A DNA stretch of 64,000 nucleotides from Streptococcus sp. HMSC067H01. GTDB lineage: Bacteria; Bacillota; Bacilli; Lactobacillales; Streptococcaceae. Numbering within the stretch: the first letter of the stretch is position 1; every line of letters begins with the position of its first letter. This document shows, piece by piece, positions 26,972 through 36,611 of the stretch. Position numbers and translations under genes: made by a program. The stretch covers positions 97,845-161,844 of the forward strand of contig NZ_KV817784.1 in NCBI RefSeq assembly GCF_001814775.1, given 5' to 3'. Below the pieces are notes generated by a model, which saw nothing but the letters and a program-made list of their open reading frames with translations, was not told the DNA's origin and ran no database searches.

Positions 26972-28313
26972 AGTAATTAAACAAACAATTTTGACGAGTG
27001 ACTTTATCTTTATCCTCATCCTAATTGGCTTTATTATGCTGGTGACTTTTCTCTTACTGGAAAGTCGTCGCGATAATATTCGTCTGAGACAGCTGAATCA
27101 GAAGGTCAAGGATTTGATTGCTGGTGATTATTCTCAAGTTTTGGATATGCAGGGAAGTTCAGAGATTACCAATATCACAAACAATCTTAATGATTTGTCT
27201 GAAGTAATCCGTCTGACTCAGGAAAATCTCGAACAAGAGAGTAAGAGGTTGCATAGTATCCTAGCCTATATGACAGACGGAGTACTTGCGACCAATCGTC
27301 GTGGCCAGATTACCATGATTAATGATATGGCCAAGAGACAACTAGGCATTGAAAGCGATGATGCTCTTAATCAAAATATCCTAGAGTTGCTCAAAATTGA
27401 AGAAGAGTATGAACTGAGAGACCTTATTACCCAAAGTCCTGAGTTGATGATTTATTCGCAGAATCTTAATGGCGAGTATATTAGTTTGCGCGTGCGTTTT
27501 GCCTTGATTCGTAGAGAGTCTGGTTTTATCTCTGGTCTAGTAGCAGTATTACATGATACGACTGAACAAGAGAAAGAAGAGCGTGAGAGAAGGCTTTTCG
27601 TTTCGAATGTTAGTCATGAATTGCGTACACCTTTGACAAGTGTAAAATCCTACCTTGAAGCCTTGGATGAAGGAGCCCTAACAGAACCAGTTGCTCCAGA
27701 TTTTATCAAGGTGTCTCTTGATGAAACCAACCGTATGATGCGGATGGTGACAGACCTCTTGCACCTCTCACGGATTGACAATGAGTCCAGTCACTTAGAT
27801 GTTGAGTTGATTAACTTTACTGCCTTTATCACTTTTATTCTCAATCGTTTTGATAAGATGAGAAATCAGGATGATGAGAAGAAATACGAGTTGGTGAGAG
27901 ATTATCCGATTAACTCCGTGTGGATTGAGATTGATACGGATAAGATGACCCAGGTGATTGATAATATTCTAAATAACGCCATCAAATATTCACCAGATGG
28001 TGGAAAAATCACTGTAAGCATGAAAACTACAGATGATCAGATGATTTTGTCTATCTCCGACCAAGGTCTAGGGATTCCAAAGCAAGATTTGCCGAAGATT
28101 TTTGACCGTTTCTATCGAGTAGACAGAGCAAGAAGTCGTGCTCAGGGTGGAACAGGATTAGGATTGGCTATTGCTAAGGAAATCATCAAGCAACATAAGG
28201 GCTTTATCTGGGCCAAGAGTGAATATGGCAAGGGCTCTACTTTTACCATCGTACTTCCATACGATAAAGATGCCGTGAAAGAAGAGATTTGGGAGGATGA
28301 ACTAGAAGACTAG
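26964..28313 (+). CDS. vicK: Sensor histidine kinase VicK (WalK)
   Basis: 449 residues. One membrane helix at about 10-30 with almost no extracellular loop, as in the streptococcal form, then a HAMP-like linker, a PAS domain (about 90-200, with [20 protein letters not shown]), the H-box [20 protein letters not shown], and N/G boxes [36 protein letters not shown]. It phosphorylates and dephosphorylates VicR. The start overlaps vicR; vicX follows one base after the stop. Confidence 0.95.
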   Translation: MIEVIKQTILTSDFIFILILIGFIMLVTFLLLESRRDNIRLRQLNQKVKDLIAGDYSQVLDMQGSSEITNITNNLNDLSEVIRLTQENLEQESKRLHSILAYMTDGVLATNRRGQITMINDMAKRQLGIESDDALNQNILELLKIEEEYELRDLITQSPELMIYSQNLNGEYISLRVRFALIRRESGFISGLVAVLHDTTEQEKEERERRLFVSNVSHELRTPLTSVKSYLEALDEGALTEPVAPDFIKVSLDETNRMMRMVTDLLHLSRIDNESSHLDVELINFTAFITFILNRFDKMRNQDDEKKYELVRDYPINSVWIEIDTDKMTQVIDNILNNAIKYSPDGGKITVSMKTTDDQMILSISDQGLGIPKQDLPKIFDRFYRVDRARSRAQGGTGLGLAIAKEIIKQHKGFIWAKSEYGKGSTFTIVLPYDKDAVKEEIWEDELED

Positions 28314-28314
28314 A

Positions 28315-29124
28315 ATGAGTGATATCGGTTTTAAATACAGTATTTTAGCATCGGGTTCCAGTGGAAATTCATTTTACTTGGAAACACCAAAAAAGAAAAT
28401 TTTAGTAGATGCGGGATTATCTGGCAAAAAAATTACAAGCCTCTTGAGTGAAATCAATCGTAAACCAGAGGATTTGGATGCTATTTTGATAACGCATGAG
28501 CATTCAGATCATATCCACGGTGTGGGCGTCCTTGCTCGTAAGTACGGCATGGATCTTTATGCCAATGAGAAAACTTGGCAGGCTATGGAAAATAGTAAGT
28601 ATCTCGGTAAGGTTGACTCGTCGCAAAAGCATATTTTCGAGATGGGAAAAACCAAAACCTTTGGGGACATCGATATCGAGAGCTTCGGTGTGAGTCATGA
28701 TGCAGTCGCTCCTCAGTTTTATCGTTTTATGAAGGACGATAAGAGCTTTGTCATGCTGACGGATACAGGCTATGTTAGTGATCGTATGGCTGGCATTGTC
28801 GAGAATGCAGATGGCTATCTGATCGAGTCAAATCATGATGTGGAAATCCTGCGAGCAGGATCTTACGCATGGCGACTCAAACAACGCATCCTGTCTGATC
28901 TTGGACATCTCTCAAATGAAGATGGCGCAGACGCCATGATTCGCACACTAGGTAATCGTACCAAGAAGATTTACCTAGGCCATTTGTCTAAGGAAAATAA
29001 TATCAAGGAGCTAGCCCACATGACCATGGTCAATCAGTTAGCTCAGGCAGATCTGGGAGTAGGAGTAGACTTTCAAGTTTACGATACTTCACCAGACACC
29101 GCAACACCATTAGCTGATATATAA
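28315..29124 (+). CDS. vicX: VicX (YycJ/WalJ) metallo-beta-lactamase-fold protein
   Basis: 269 residues with the MBL metal motif THEHSDHIHG (about 60-69), GVSHDA, TDTGYV and a final LGHLSKENN. It is the conserved third gene of the vic operon, thought to affect the signalling or to act as an exonuclease-like enzyme in related bacteria. It begins directly after vicK and ends at a bidirectional terminator. Confidence 0.92.
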   Translation: MSDIGFKYSILASGSSGNSFYLETPKKKILVDAGLSGKKITSLLSEINRKPEDLDAILITHEHSDHIHGVGVLARKYGMDLYANEKTWQAMENSKYLGKVDSSQKHIFEMGKTKTFGDIDIESFGVSHDAVAPQFYRFMKDDKSFVMLTDTGYVSDRMAGIVENADGYLIESNHDVEILRAGSYAWRLKQRILSDLGHLSNEDGADAMIRTLGNRTKKIYLGHLSKENNIKELAHMTMVNQLAQADLGVGVDFQVYDTSPDTATPLADI

Positions 29125-29150
29125 AAAAGAAGGCCTATGCCTTCTTTTTT
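29123..29150. terminator. Bidirectional terminator between vicX and bta
   Basis: AAAAAAGAAGGC-CTAT-GCCTTCTTTTTT is a perfect hairpin with A and T runs on both sides, serving converging genes. Confidence 0.9.
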
Positions 29151-29160
29151 ATATACTATT

Positions 29161-29508
29161 TTACAACCCAGCAAATTCTTTGATTTCTTGTGCTGACATT
29201 GAAGAGTCGCAACGGACATTGATTTGTCCATCCGCAATGTGAACAAATCCTGGTACAGTTGGGATTCCGTAGCGTGAGCGGAATTCTTGCAACTCATTGA
29301 GTTGGCTTGGTTCTTCACTGTTGATGAAGTAGATGTGAGCTTTGGTTTCAGCTACGACACCTGCTAAAGTACCTGCAAATTTACGACAGTAAGGGCAAGT
29401 TTTGCGACCGATAAAGAAGGTTGCAGTTTCTTTTTTATCAAGAGCTTCTTGCGCACGCGCTACTGTAGTGACTTCAAGGTCTTTGATATTATCTAAAAAT
29501 TGTTCCAT
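29161..29508 (-). CDS. bta: Thioredoxin-like bacteriocin transport accessory protein
   Basis: 115 residues, thioredoxin fold with redox motif TCPYC (about residues 37-41) and the cis-Pro in GIPTVPGFVHI. Matches the Bta/PedC-type accessory protein that precedes pgm in pneumococcus as I recall it. Despite the family name no bacteriocin genes lie nearby; a general cytoplasmic thiol-redox role is equally likely. Confidence 0.8.
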   Translation of the reverse strand: MEQFLDNIKDLEVTTVARAQEALDKKETATFFIGRKTCPYCRKFAGTLAGVVAETKAHIYFINSEEPSQLNELQEFRSRYGIPTVPGFVHIADGQINVRCDSSMSAQEIKEFAGL

Positions 29509-29580
29509 GAGATTACCTCGCTTTCATTGATATGTCTAGTATGCCATAAAGTTTCTAAAATTGCTTAGATTTGATACGAA

Positions 29581-29610
29581 AAAAGATGAGATTGGTTGGT
29601 CTCATCTTTT
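29581..29610 (-). terminator. pgm terminator
   Basis: AAAAGATGAGA and TCTCATCTTTT form a hairpin just beyond the pgm stop on the minus strand, ending in a T run on that strand. Confidence 0.8.
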
Positions 29611-29618
29611 ATAGGACT

Positions 29619-31337
29619 TTATTTTACAAAAGCATTGATTTCTGCTTCAATGTTGGCAATTTTAGCTTGTGATTCTTCGTTGGTTTCACCTACAACTGCA
29701 ATGTAGAACTTGATTTTTGGTTCTGTCCCTGAAGGGCGAACGGCAATCCATGAACCGTCAGCAAGTGTGTATTTCAACACGTCACTTGGAGGAGTTGTCA
29801 AGTTTGTAACAGTACCGTCAGCAGCAGTAGCAGTTTGAGCCTTGAAGTCTTCTACGACAGTGATAGCTGTTGTGTTCCATTCTTTCGGAGCATTGTTACG
29901 GAATTTAGCCATGATCGCTTTGATTTGTTCAGCACCATCGACACCTGAAAGAGTAACAGAGATTGTTTTTTCTGCATAGTAACCGTACTCTTTGTAGATT
30001 TCTTCGATGCCGTCAGCAAGTGTTAAACCACGTGAACGGTAGTAGGCAGCAAGTTCAGCAACGACAAGAACGGCTTGGATAGCATCTTTATCACGTACGA
30101 ATGGTTTAATCAAGTAACCGAAGCTTTCTTCAAATCCCATCATGTAAGTGTGGTTGTGTTTTTCTTCGAATTCTTGGATTTTTTCAGCGATGAATTTGAA
30201 ACCAGTCAAGACGTTGAACATAGTTGCGCCGTAGCTTTCAGCAATCTTCGTTACCAAGTCAGTTGAAACGATAGATTTGCAGAGAGCGGCATTTTCAGGA
30301 AGAGTTCCAGCGTTTTTGTGGGCTTCCAAGATGTATTTAGCCATGATAGCACCGATTTGGTTACCTGAAAGGTTAAGATAGCTACCGTCTTTTTGAAGAA
30401 CTTCAACACCGACACGGTCAGCGTCAGGGTCAGTTGCAACAAGCACATCAGCTCCTACTTGGCGACCAAGTTCTTCTGCAAGGGCAAAGGCTGCTTGGCT
30501 TTCTGGGTTTGGAGATTTAACAGTTGAGAAGTCTGGGTCTGGAGTTGCTTGCGCTTCAACGACTTGAACAGAATCAAATCCTGCTTGAGCAAGAGCACGA
30601 CGAGCTAACATTTCACCAGTACCATGAAGTGGAGTGTAGACAATCTTCATGTCTTTACCAAACTCTTCAATCAAGGCAGGGTTGATGTTAACGTCTTTTA
30701 CTTCTTTGAGGTACTCAGTGTCAATTGCGTCACCAATAACTTCAATCAAACCAGATGCTTTTTCAGCTTCTACATCAGCAACTTCAACTGCAAATGGATT
30801 TTCGATAGCACGGATATAAGTTGTCAAAGCATCCGCATCGTGTGGAGGCATTTGTCCACCGTCTTCACCATATACCTTGTATCCGTTAAACGGAGCAGGG
30901 TTGTGGCTAGCAGTAATCATGATACCTGCGAAACAATTGAGGTGACGAACGGCAAATGAAAGTTCAGGAGTTGGACGAAGACTTTCAAAAACATAAGATT
31001 TAATACCGTGTTTAGCAAGAACTGCTGCAGATTCAAAGGCAAACTCTGGAGAGAAGTGACGGCTATCATAAGCGATGGCTACACCACGTTCTTTTTCATT
31101 TCCACCTTTTGACTCAATCAAACGAGCCAAACCTTCAGTTGCTTGACGAACAACGTAGATATTAATGCGGTTAGTTCCAGCACCAATCAATCCACGCATA
31201 CCTGCAGTACCAAACTCAAGATTTGTATAGAATGCGTCTTCCTTAGTTTTTTCGTCCATGTTTTCCAAATCATGACGAAGATAGTCTGGAAGTTCTGCGA
31301 AATCAACCCATTTTTGGTAGTTTTCTTGGTAAGCCAT
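29619..31337 (-). CDS. pgm: Phosphoglucomutase / phosphomannomutase
   Basis: Interconverts glucose-6-P and glucose-1-P, feeding UDP-glucose for glycolipids, capsule and teichoic acids. 572 residues. Phosphoserine loop GIMITASHNPAPFNGYKVYG, metal loop DPDADRVGVEV, sugar loop GFEESFGYL and phosphate-binding RPSGTEPKIKFYI. AAGGAG precedes the ATG on the minus strand. Single gene with its own promoter and terminator. Confidence 0.95.
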   Translation of the reverse strand: MAYQENYQKWVDFAELPDYLRHDLENMDEKTKEDAFYTNLEFGTAGMRGLIGAGTNRINIYVVRQATEGLARLIESKGGNEKERGVAIAYDSRHFSPEFAFESAAVLAKHGIKSYVFESLRPTPELSFAVRHLNCFAGIMITASHNPAPFNGYKVYGEDGGQMPPHDADALTTYIRAIENPFAVEVADVEAEKASGLIEVIGDAIDTEYLKEVKDVNINPALIEEFGKDMKIVYTPLHGTGEMLARRALAQAGFDSVQVVEAQATPDPDFSTVKSPNPESQAAFALAEELGRQVGADVLVATDPDADRVGVEVLQKDGSYLNLSGNQIGAIMAKYILEAHKNAGTLPENAALCKSIVSTDLVTKIAESYGATMFNVLTGFKFIAEKIQEFEEKHNHTYMMGFEESFGYLIKPFVRDKDAIQAVLVVAELAAYYRSRGLTLADGIEEIYKEYGYYAEKTISVTLSGVDGAEQIKAIMAKFRNNAPKEWNTTAITVVEDFKAQTATAADGTVTNLTTPPSDVLKYTLADGSWIAVRPSGTEPKIKFYIAVVGETNEESQAKIANIEAEINAFVK

Positions 31338-31373
31338 AGGAAATCTCCTTTAATATATAATCTGATCGCCTTC

Positions 31374-31382
31374 ATTATACCA
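31374..31382 (-). promoter_or_regulatory. pgm promoter, extended -10
   Basis: TGG-TATAAT on the minus strand (hexamer at 31379-31374), about 37 bases upstream of pgm. Confidence 0.6.
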
Positions 31383-31454
31383 CGATTTGAAGTTTTAGTA
31401 AAACCTTAGCATAAGTTTCTGAAAAAGTTATGAAATATACCTAAACCACAAGTC

Positions 31455-31492
31455 TTGAACGGCTTACCGAAACATGCTATACTAACTGTATG
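31455..31492 (+). promoter_or_regulatory. ABC-F promoter, start codon at predicted +1 (leaderless)
   Basis: TTGAAC (31455-31460), 17 bases, TGC-TATACT (hexamer at 31478-31483), six bases, ATG 31490. It has good -35 and -10 elements and no space for a 5' leader or ribosome site. Confidence 0.7.
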
Positions 31493-33391
31493 ATTATTTT
31501 ACAAGCTAATAAAATTGAGCGTTCTTTTGCAGGAGAGGTTCTTTTTGATAATATAAACCTACAAGTAGATGAAAGGGACCGCATTGCCCTCGTTGGAAAA
31601 AATGGTGCTGGAAAGTCTACTTTACTCAAGATATTGGTTGGAGAAGAGGAGCCAACCACTGGTGAAATCAATAAGAAAAAAGATATTTCCCTCTCTTATC
31701 TAGCACAGGATAGTCGCTTTGAGTCTGAAAATACTATTTACGATGAAATGCTACATGTATTTGATGATTTGCGTCAGACTGAAAGACAACTTCGACAGAT
31801 GGAGTTGGAGATGGGGGAAAAGACTGGTGCAGAATTAGACAAACTTATGTCTGACTATGATCGCCTATCAGAAAATTTCCGTCAGGCTGGAGGATTTACC
31901 TATGAAGCCGATATTCGCTCTATCTTAAATGGATTCAAGTTTGACGAGTCCATGTGGCAGATGCGAATCGCTGAGCTTTCCGGTGGTCAAAATACTCGTT
32001 TAGCCCTTGCCAAAATGCTCCTTGAAAAGCCTAATCTCTTGGTCTTGGACGAGCCGACTAACCACCTAGATATTGAAACGATTGCCTGGTTAGAAAACTA
32101 TCTAGTTAATTATAGCGGTGCTTTAATTATCGTCAGCCACGACCGTTATTTCCTCGATAAGGTTGCAACCATAACACTCGACTTAACCAAACATTCTTTA
32201 GATAGATACGTAGGAAACTACTCGAGCTTTGTGGAGCAGAAGGAGCAGAAGCTCGCAACTGAAGCTAAAAACTACGAAAAGCAACAGAAGGAAATTGCTG
32301 CTTTGGAAGACTTTGTCAACCGAAATCTTGTTCGAGCTTCAACGACCAAACGTGCCCAATCTCGACGCAAGCAACTGGAGAAAATGGAGCGCTTGGACAA
32401 GCCTGAAGCTGGTAAAAAATCAGCTAATATGACCTTCCATTCTGATATAGTATCTGGTAATGTTGTTTTGACAGTGGAGAATGCTGCTATTGGCTATGAT
32501 GGTGAAATATTATCTGAACCTATCAACCTTGATCTTCGTAAGATGAATGCTATTGCCATTGTTGGTCCTAACGGTATTGGTAAGTCAACCTTTATTAAAT
32601 CCATTGTGGAACAGATTCCCTTTATCAAGGGTGAGAAGCGCTTTGGTGCTAATGTTGAGGTTGGTTACTATGACCAGACTCAGAGCAAACTAACACCGAG
32701 TAATACAGTCTTAGACGAACTCTGGAATGATTTTAAGTTGACACCTGAACTGGAAATCCGTAATCGCCTAGGGGCCTTCCTTTTCTCAGGTGACGATGTT
32801 AAAAAATCAGTTGGCATGCTGTCAGGTGGAGAGAAAGCTCGATTGCTCCTAGCTAAACTTTCCATGGAAAACAATAACTTCTTGATCCTCGACGAGCCGA
32901 CTAACCACTTGGACATTGATAGCAAGGAAGTTCTGGAAAATGCATTGATCGACTTTGATGGAACTCTTCTCTTTGTCAGCCATGACCGTTATTTCATCAA
33001 CCGTGTTGCCACTCATGTGATGGAATTATCTGAGAATGGATCAACACTTTATCTTGGTGATTATGACTATTATGTTGATAAAAAAGCAGAGCTAGCAGCT
33101 AGCCAAGCAGAAGAAGCGGCAGCTGTTGACCAAGAAAAAGAAGTTTCTCCAGTTAATGACTACCATGCCCAAAAAGAGAGTCAAAAAGAACTGCGTAAAT
33201 TGATGAGACAAATTGAAAGTCTTGAGGCAGAAATCGAAGAACTGGAAACTCAAGCCCAAGCTATCTCTGAACAAATGCATACCACCAATGATGCAGATGA
33301 ACTCATGCAATTACAAGCAGAACTGGATAAAATTAGCCATCGTCAGGAAGAAGCTATGCTTGAATGGGAAGAATTATCAGAGCAGGTGTAA
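31490..33391 (+). CDS. ABC-F family ATPase (ribosome-associated type)
   Basis: 633 residues, two ABC domains without membrane parts. First: GKNGAGKST, LSGGQNTRLAL, VLDEPTNHLD. Second: GPNGIGKST, LSGGEKARLLL, LDEPTNHLD. A basic ABC-F linker (RASTTKRAQSRRKQLEKMERL) joins them, and a C-terminal coiled coil (about 555-630) follows. Such proteins act on translating ribosomes, either as translation factors or as antibiotic protection. The subfamily resembles Bacillus YdiF/YfmR by layout but I cannot assign it. No ribosome site precedes the start. Confidence 0.92.
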   Translation: MIILQANKIERSFAGEVLFDNINLQVDERDRIALVGKNGAGKSTLLKILVGEEEPTTGEINKKKDISLSYLAQDSRFESENTIYDEMLHVFDDLRQTERQLRQMELEMGEKTGAELDKLMSDYDRLSENFRQAGGFTYEADIRSILNGFKFDESMWQMRIAELSGGQNTRLALAKMLLEKPNLLVLDEPTNHLDIETIAWLENYLVNYSGALIIVSHDRYFLDKVATITLDLTKHSLDRYVGNYSSFVEQKEQKLATEAKNYEKQQKEIAALEDFVNRNLVRASTTKRAQSRRKQLEKMERLDKPEAGKKSANMTFHSDIVSGNVVLTVENAAIGYDGEILSEPINLDLRKMNAIAIVGPNGIGKSTFIKSIVEQIPFIKGEKRFGANVEVGYYDQTQSKLTPSNTVLDELWNDFKLTPELEIRNRLGAFLFSGDDVKKSVGMLSGGEKARLLLAKLSMENNNFLILDEPTNHLDIDSKEVLENALIDFDGTLLFVSHDRYFINRVATHVMELSENGSTLYLGDYDYYVDKKAELAASQAEEAAAVDQEKEVSPVNDYHAQKESQKELRKLMRQIESLEAEIEELETQAQAISEQMHTTNDADELMQLQAELDKISHRQEEAMLEWEELSEQV

Positions 33392-33393
33392 AG

Positions 33394-34257
33394 ATGGAAA
33401 ATCTTGGAAAAGTCTTTCGTGAATTTCGAATCAGTAAAAATTACTCTCTAAAAGAAGCTGCAGGAGAGGCCTGTTCGACCTCCCAATTATCTCGCTTTGA
33501 ATTAGGGGAGTCTGATCTGGCTGCTTCACGTTTCTTTGAAATATTAGATAATATTCACGTGACGATTGAAAATTTTATGGATAAGGCCAGAAATTTTCAA
33601 CATCATGAGCATGTCAGCTTGATGGCTCAGATTATTCCGCTTTACTACTCAAATGATATTGCAGGTTTTCAAAAGCTTCAAAGAGAACAACTTGAAAAGG
33701 CTAAGAGTTCAACTAATCCCCTCTATTTTGAGCTGAACTGGATTTTGTTACAAGGTCTGATTTGTCAAAGAGATGATAGCTTTAGTATGAAGCAAAGTGC
33801 GTTGGATAAGGTGGCAGATTATCTTTTCCAAACAGATGAATGGACCATGTATGAGTTGATTCTATTTGGTAATCTCTATAGCTTCTATGATGTTGACTAT
33901 GTTGCTCGACTTGGTAGAGAAGTGATGGAGAGGGAAGAATTTTATCAAGAAATTGGTCGCCATAGAAAACTGGTCTTGATTTTAGCCCTTAATTGTTACC
34001 AGCATTGTTTAGAGCATCTTTCTTTTGAAAATGCAAGCTATTTTGAGACTTATACAGAGAAGATTATTGGAAAAGGAATCAAACTGTATGAGCGTAATAT
34101 TTTCCATTATCTAAAAGGCTTTTCCTTGTACCAAAAAGGACAGTGTAAAGAAGGCTGTAAGCAGATGCAAGAGGCTATGCATATTTTTGATGTGTTAGGT
34201 CTTCCTGAGCAAGTAGCCTACTATCGGGAACACTACGAGAAATTTGTCAAAGATTAA
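33394..34257 (+). CDS. Rgg/GadR/MutR-family transcriptional regulator
   Basis: 287 residues from ATG 33394, two bases after the ABC-F stop, with AGGTG upstream; the longer frame from 33364 lies inside the ABC-F gene. N-terminal XRE helix-turn-helix (LGKVFREFRISKNYSLKEAA, STSQLSRFELGESDLA) followed by a helical-repeat C-terminal domain that in relatives binds short peptides. No short hydrophobic peptide gene was found beside it. The following MFS transporter is the likely target, and a palindrome lies between them. Confidence 0.88.
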   Translation: MENLGKVFREFRISKNYSLKEAAGEACSTSQLSRFELGESDLAASRFFEILDNIHVTIENFMDKARNFQHHEHVSLMAQIIPLYYSNDIAGFQKLQREQLEKAKSSTNPLYFELNWILLQGLICQRDDSFSMKQSALDKVADYLFQTDEWTMYELILFGNLYSFYDVDYVARLGREVMEREEFYQEIGRHRKLVLILALNCYQHCLEHLSFENASYFETYTEKIIGKGIKLYERNIFHYLKGFSLYQKGQCKEGCKQMQEAMHIFDVLGLPEQVAYYREHYEKFVKD

Positions 34258-34277
34258 TTTTCCCAAATATGGGAAAA
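34258..34277. promoter_or_regulatory. Palindromic operator candidate between rgg and MFS gene
   Basis: TTTTCCCA-AATA-TGGGAAAA is an 8-bp perfect inverted repeat just after the rgg stop and 24 bases before the -10 of the MFS gene. It may be an operator for the Rgg protein or another regulator, or a weak bidirectional stop. Confidence 0.5.
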
Positions 34278-34298
34278 ATGAGAAACTCCTCCAAGTTT

Positions 34299-34307
34299 TG
34301 ATACAAT
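34299..34307 (+). promoter_or_regulatory. MFS transporter promoter, extended -10
   Basis: TGA-TACAAT with hexamer at 34302-34307, 26 bases before the start codon at 34334. Confidence 0.55.
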
Positions 34308-34333
34308 AGTTTCAAAATTTGAGAGGAGTTTTT

Positions 34334-35500
34334 ATGAATCGATACGCAGTACAGTTAATTAGTCGTGGAGCTATAAACAAGATAGGAAATATGCTCTATG
34401 ATTATGGAAACAGTGTTTGGTTGGCATCAATGGGAACGATAGGACAGACCGTTCTAGGAATGTATCAGATTTCTGAACTCGTCACATCTATTCTCGTAAA
34501 TCCCTTTGGCGGAGTCATTTCAGACCGTTTTTCTCGTCGTAGGATTTTAATGGCGACGGACCTTGTTTGTGGGATTCTTTGTCTGGCTATTTCTTTCATA
34601 AGGAATGACAGCTGGATGATTGGGGCTTTGATATTTGCTAATATTGTCCAGGCCATTGCCTTTGCTTTTTCTCGGCCTGCCAATAAAGCTATTATAACGG
34701 AGGTTGTAGAGAAAGACGAGATAGTGACCTATAACTCTCGTTTGGAGCTAGTTTTGCAGGTGGTTGGTGTTAGTTCTCCTGTGCTTTCTTTTCTTATTTT
34801 ACAATTTGCTAGTCTCCATCTGACGCTCTTATTAGATGCTTTGACCTTTTTCATCGCTTTTGCCCTAGTCGCTTTACTTCCCAAAGAAGAACCAAAGGCT
34901 CAAGAGAAGAAACTTTTTACAGGGAAAGATATTTTTGCAGATATCAAAGATGGCTTGCACTATATCAGGCATCAAAAAGAAATTTTCTTTCTCTTGTTAG
35001 TGGCTTCAAGTGTGAATTTCTTTTTTGCAGCTTTTGAGTTTTTGCTCCCTTTTTCAAATAAACTCTATGGTGTAGAAGGAGCCTATGCGACTATCTTAAC
35101 CATGGGTGCAATTGGCTCAATCATAGGAGCACTGATAGCCAATAAATTTAAATCGAGCATGAATACACTTTTGTTCTTATTGATCCTCACAGGAGTAGGA
35201 GTTTTCATGATGGGCTTACCACTGCCTAATTTTCTTACCTTTTCAGGAAACCTAGTTTGTGAATTATTTATGACAATTTTTAATATTCACTTCTTTACTC
35301 AGGTACAGACCAAGGTTGATGGAGACTATCTGGGGAGGGTATTGAGTACCATTTTTACACTGGCAATTCTCTTTATGCCGATTGCGAAAGGTGTAATGAC
35401 ATTTTTACCAAGTGTGCAATTAGTTTCCTTTTTAATCATCGGACTTGGAGTTATTTTACTTTCGTTGGTATCAATGATCTATATTCAAAGACAAGGGTAA
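34334..35500 (+). CDS. MFS efflux transporter (MefA/MdrP-like)
   Basis: 388 residues with about twelve membrane segments. Early motif NPFGGVISDRFSRRRILMATDL is the MFS loop 2-3 signature (G-x-x-x-D-R-x-x-R-R). Similar to streptococcal multidrug/macrolide-type exporters of the MFS_3 class, but the substrate is unknown. ATG 34334 follows GGAG at seven bases; the TTG at 34319 is upstream of the ribosome site. Paired with the Rgg regulator. Confidence 0.85.
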   Translation: MNRYAVQLISRGAINKIGNMLYDYGNSVWLASMGTIGQTVLGMYQISELVTSILVNPFGGVISDRFSRRRILMATDLVCGILCLAISFIRNDSWMIGALIFANIVQAIAFAFSRPANKAIITEVVEKDEIVTYNSRLELVLQVVGVSSPVLSFLILQFASLHLTLLLDALTFFIAFALVALLPKEEPKAQEKKLFTGKDIFADIKDGLHYIRHQKEIFFLLLVASSVNFFFAAFEFLLPFSNKLYGVEGAYATILTMGAIGSIIGALIANKFKSSMNTLLFLLILTGVGVFMMGLPLPNFLTFSGNLVCELFMTIFNIHFFTQVQTKVDGDYLGRVLSTIFTLAILFMPIAKGVMTFLPSVQLVSFLIIGLGVILLSLVSMIYIQRQG

Positions 35501-35504
35501 CACA

Positions 35505-35535
35505 GAAAAAAAGCAACGGCACCGTTGCTTTTTTT
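35505..35535. terminator. Bidirectional terminator after MFS gene and tRNA
   Basis: AAAAAAAGCAACGG-CA-CCGTTGCTTTTTTT is a long perfect hairpin. It ends the MFS transcript on the plus strand and the tRNA transcript on the minus strand. Confidence 0.9.
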
Positions 35536-35546
35536 GTTTTCATCTA

Positions 35547-35618
35547 TCCACCCTGAGGGAATCGAACCCCCATCTCAAGAACCGGAATCTTACGTGATAT
35601 CCATTACACTAAGGGTGG
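35547..35618 (-). tRNA. tRNA-Arg(CCG)
   Basis: 72 bases fold as a cloverleaf on the minus strand: acceptor CCACCCT/AGGGTGG with discriminator A, D-arm GTG...CAC, anticodon arm TAAGA-TTCCGGT-TCTTG with anticodon CCG, and T-arm GGGGG-TTCGATT-CCCTC. CCA is not encoded. Anticodon CCG reads the Arg codon CGG. Confidence 0.93.
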
Positions 35619-35686
35619 AAACTTTAATTATTATACCAAAAAAGAGAGCTGAACTCAAGTTTTTTCTAAACTCAGCAAAAGGAGAA

Positions 35687-35715
35687 TAAAAAAAGATTCA
35701 GTATTGAACCGAATC
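35687..35715 (-). terminator. mscL terminator
   Basis: On the minus strand GATTC...GAATC closes a short stem just past the mscL stop, then T8. The stem is short. Confidence 0.5.
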
Positions 35716-35725
35716 CTCTATATGA

Positions 35726-36106
35726 TTATTTTTTCTCAAGAAGAGCTTTAATTTCTTGAAGAACTTCTAATTCAGTTGGACCAGCAGGTGCTTCTTCAAC
35801 AACCTCTTCTTTTTTAGTAAGGCTTTGAGCTTTTTCCATAGCTTTAATCACAAAGAATAGAACAGTACCAACTACAAGGAAGTTGATAACAGCACTCAAG
35901 AATTTACCATATGTAACACCATTCCATGCAAGCTCAGCGATGTTTTGTACTTTCGCAGCTTCCAAGGCTGGGTTCAATAGGAGTGGAGTGATGATATCAT
36001 TAACAAATGAAGTAACGATAGCACCAAAAGCAGAAGCGATGATCACACCGACAGCAAGGTCTACAACATTACCGCGGAGCAAAAATTCTTTAAGATCTTT
36101 TAACAT
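35726..36106 (-). CDS. mscL: Large-conductance mechanosensitive channel MscL
   Basis: 126 residues. The N-terminal amphipathic helix plus TM1 LKEFLLRGNVVDLAVGVIIA is diagnostic, with TM2 FLSAVINFLVVGTVLFFVI and a charged C-terminal helix. It opens under membrane tension and releases osmolytes during hypo-osmotic shock. A minus-strand TATAAT at 36144-36139 and an AAAGG ribosome site precede it. Confidence 0.95.
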   Translation of the reverse strand: MLKDLKEFLLRGNVVDLAVGVIIASAFGAIVTSFVNDIITPLLLNPALEAAKVQNIAELAWNGVTYGKFLSAVINFLVVGTVLFFVIKAMEKAQSLTKKEEVVEEAPAGPTELEVLQEIKALLEKK

Positions 36107-36176
36107 TTTCTTTTTCCTTTCGAAATTTTACAATCTAAATTATAACTTAATCATCTGTTGAATGCAAGAAATATGC

Positions 36177-36611
36177 TTAGTGTTTTTTAAAAACAAAAAC
36201 TTTACTGAAGATGTAATTGAGGACTATGATAGTAACTTGTGCAAAAATAGTCTCAATTGTATTGATAGTATTGAGATTATCACCTACAAACTGACCGATA
36301 ATATGGGGGAAGCTCGTCACAAAAATAAAGGTCAGCAGTAGGTCTAAGAGGAAGGTAATGAACCTTGCGGTCGTAAATTTTATCAGACGCATGAACCAAT
36401 TTTTTCGTTTTTGTTTAAAAACAATGGTATCGTTGGTGAAAAAAGCAAACAAAATTCCAGTTATATTTCCCAGAGCAGTCGCCCATAATTCTTGTTGGAA
36501 AAAGTAAAAAATAGTGATACGAACAATGATAGAAACAAGTGTAGTTGCAACCCCGAAAAATAAGTAGGAGAGGATTTCATTATCGAAGAATTTTTTGATG
36601 TATGTTTTCAT
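36177..36611 (-). CDS. GtrA-family membrane protein
   Basis: 144 residues, four hydrophobic segments, GtrA signature pattern near the start (LSYLFFGVATTLVSIIVRI). Family members are linked to flipping undecaprenyl-linked sugars for surface glycan decoration; no glycosyltransferase partner lies next to it here. Its ATG is the first base predicted to be transcribed and there is no ribosome site. Confidence 0.82.
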   Translation of the reverse strand: MKTYIKKFFDNEILSYLFFGVATTLVSIIVRITIFYFFQQELWATALGNITGILFAFFTNDTIVFKQKRKNWFMRLIKFTTARFITFLLDLLLTFIFVTSFPHIIGQFVGDNLNTINTIETIFAQVTIIVLNYIFSKVFVFKKH

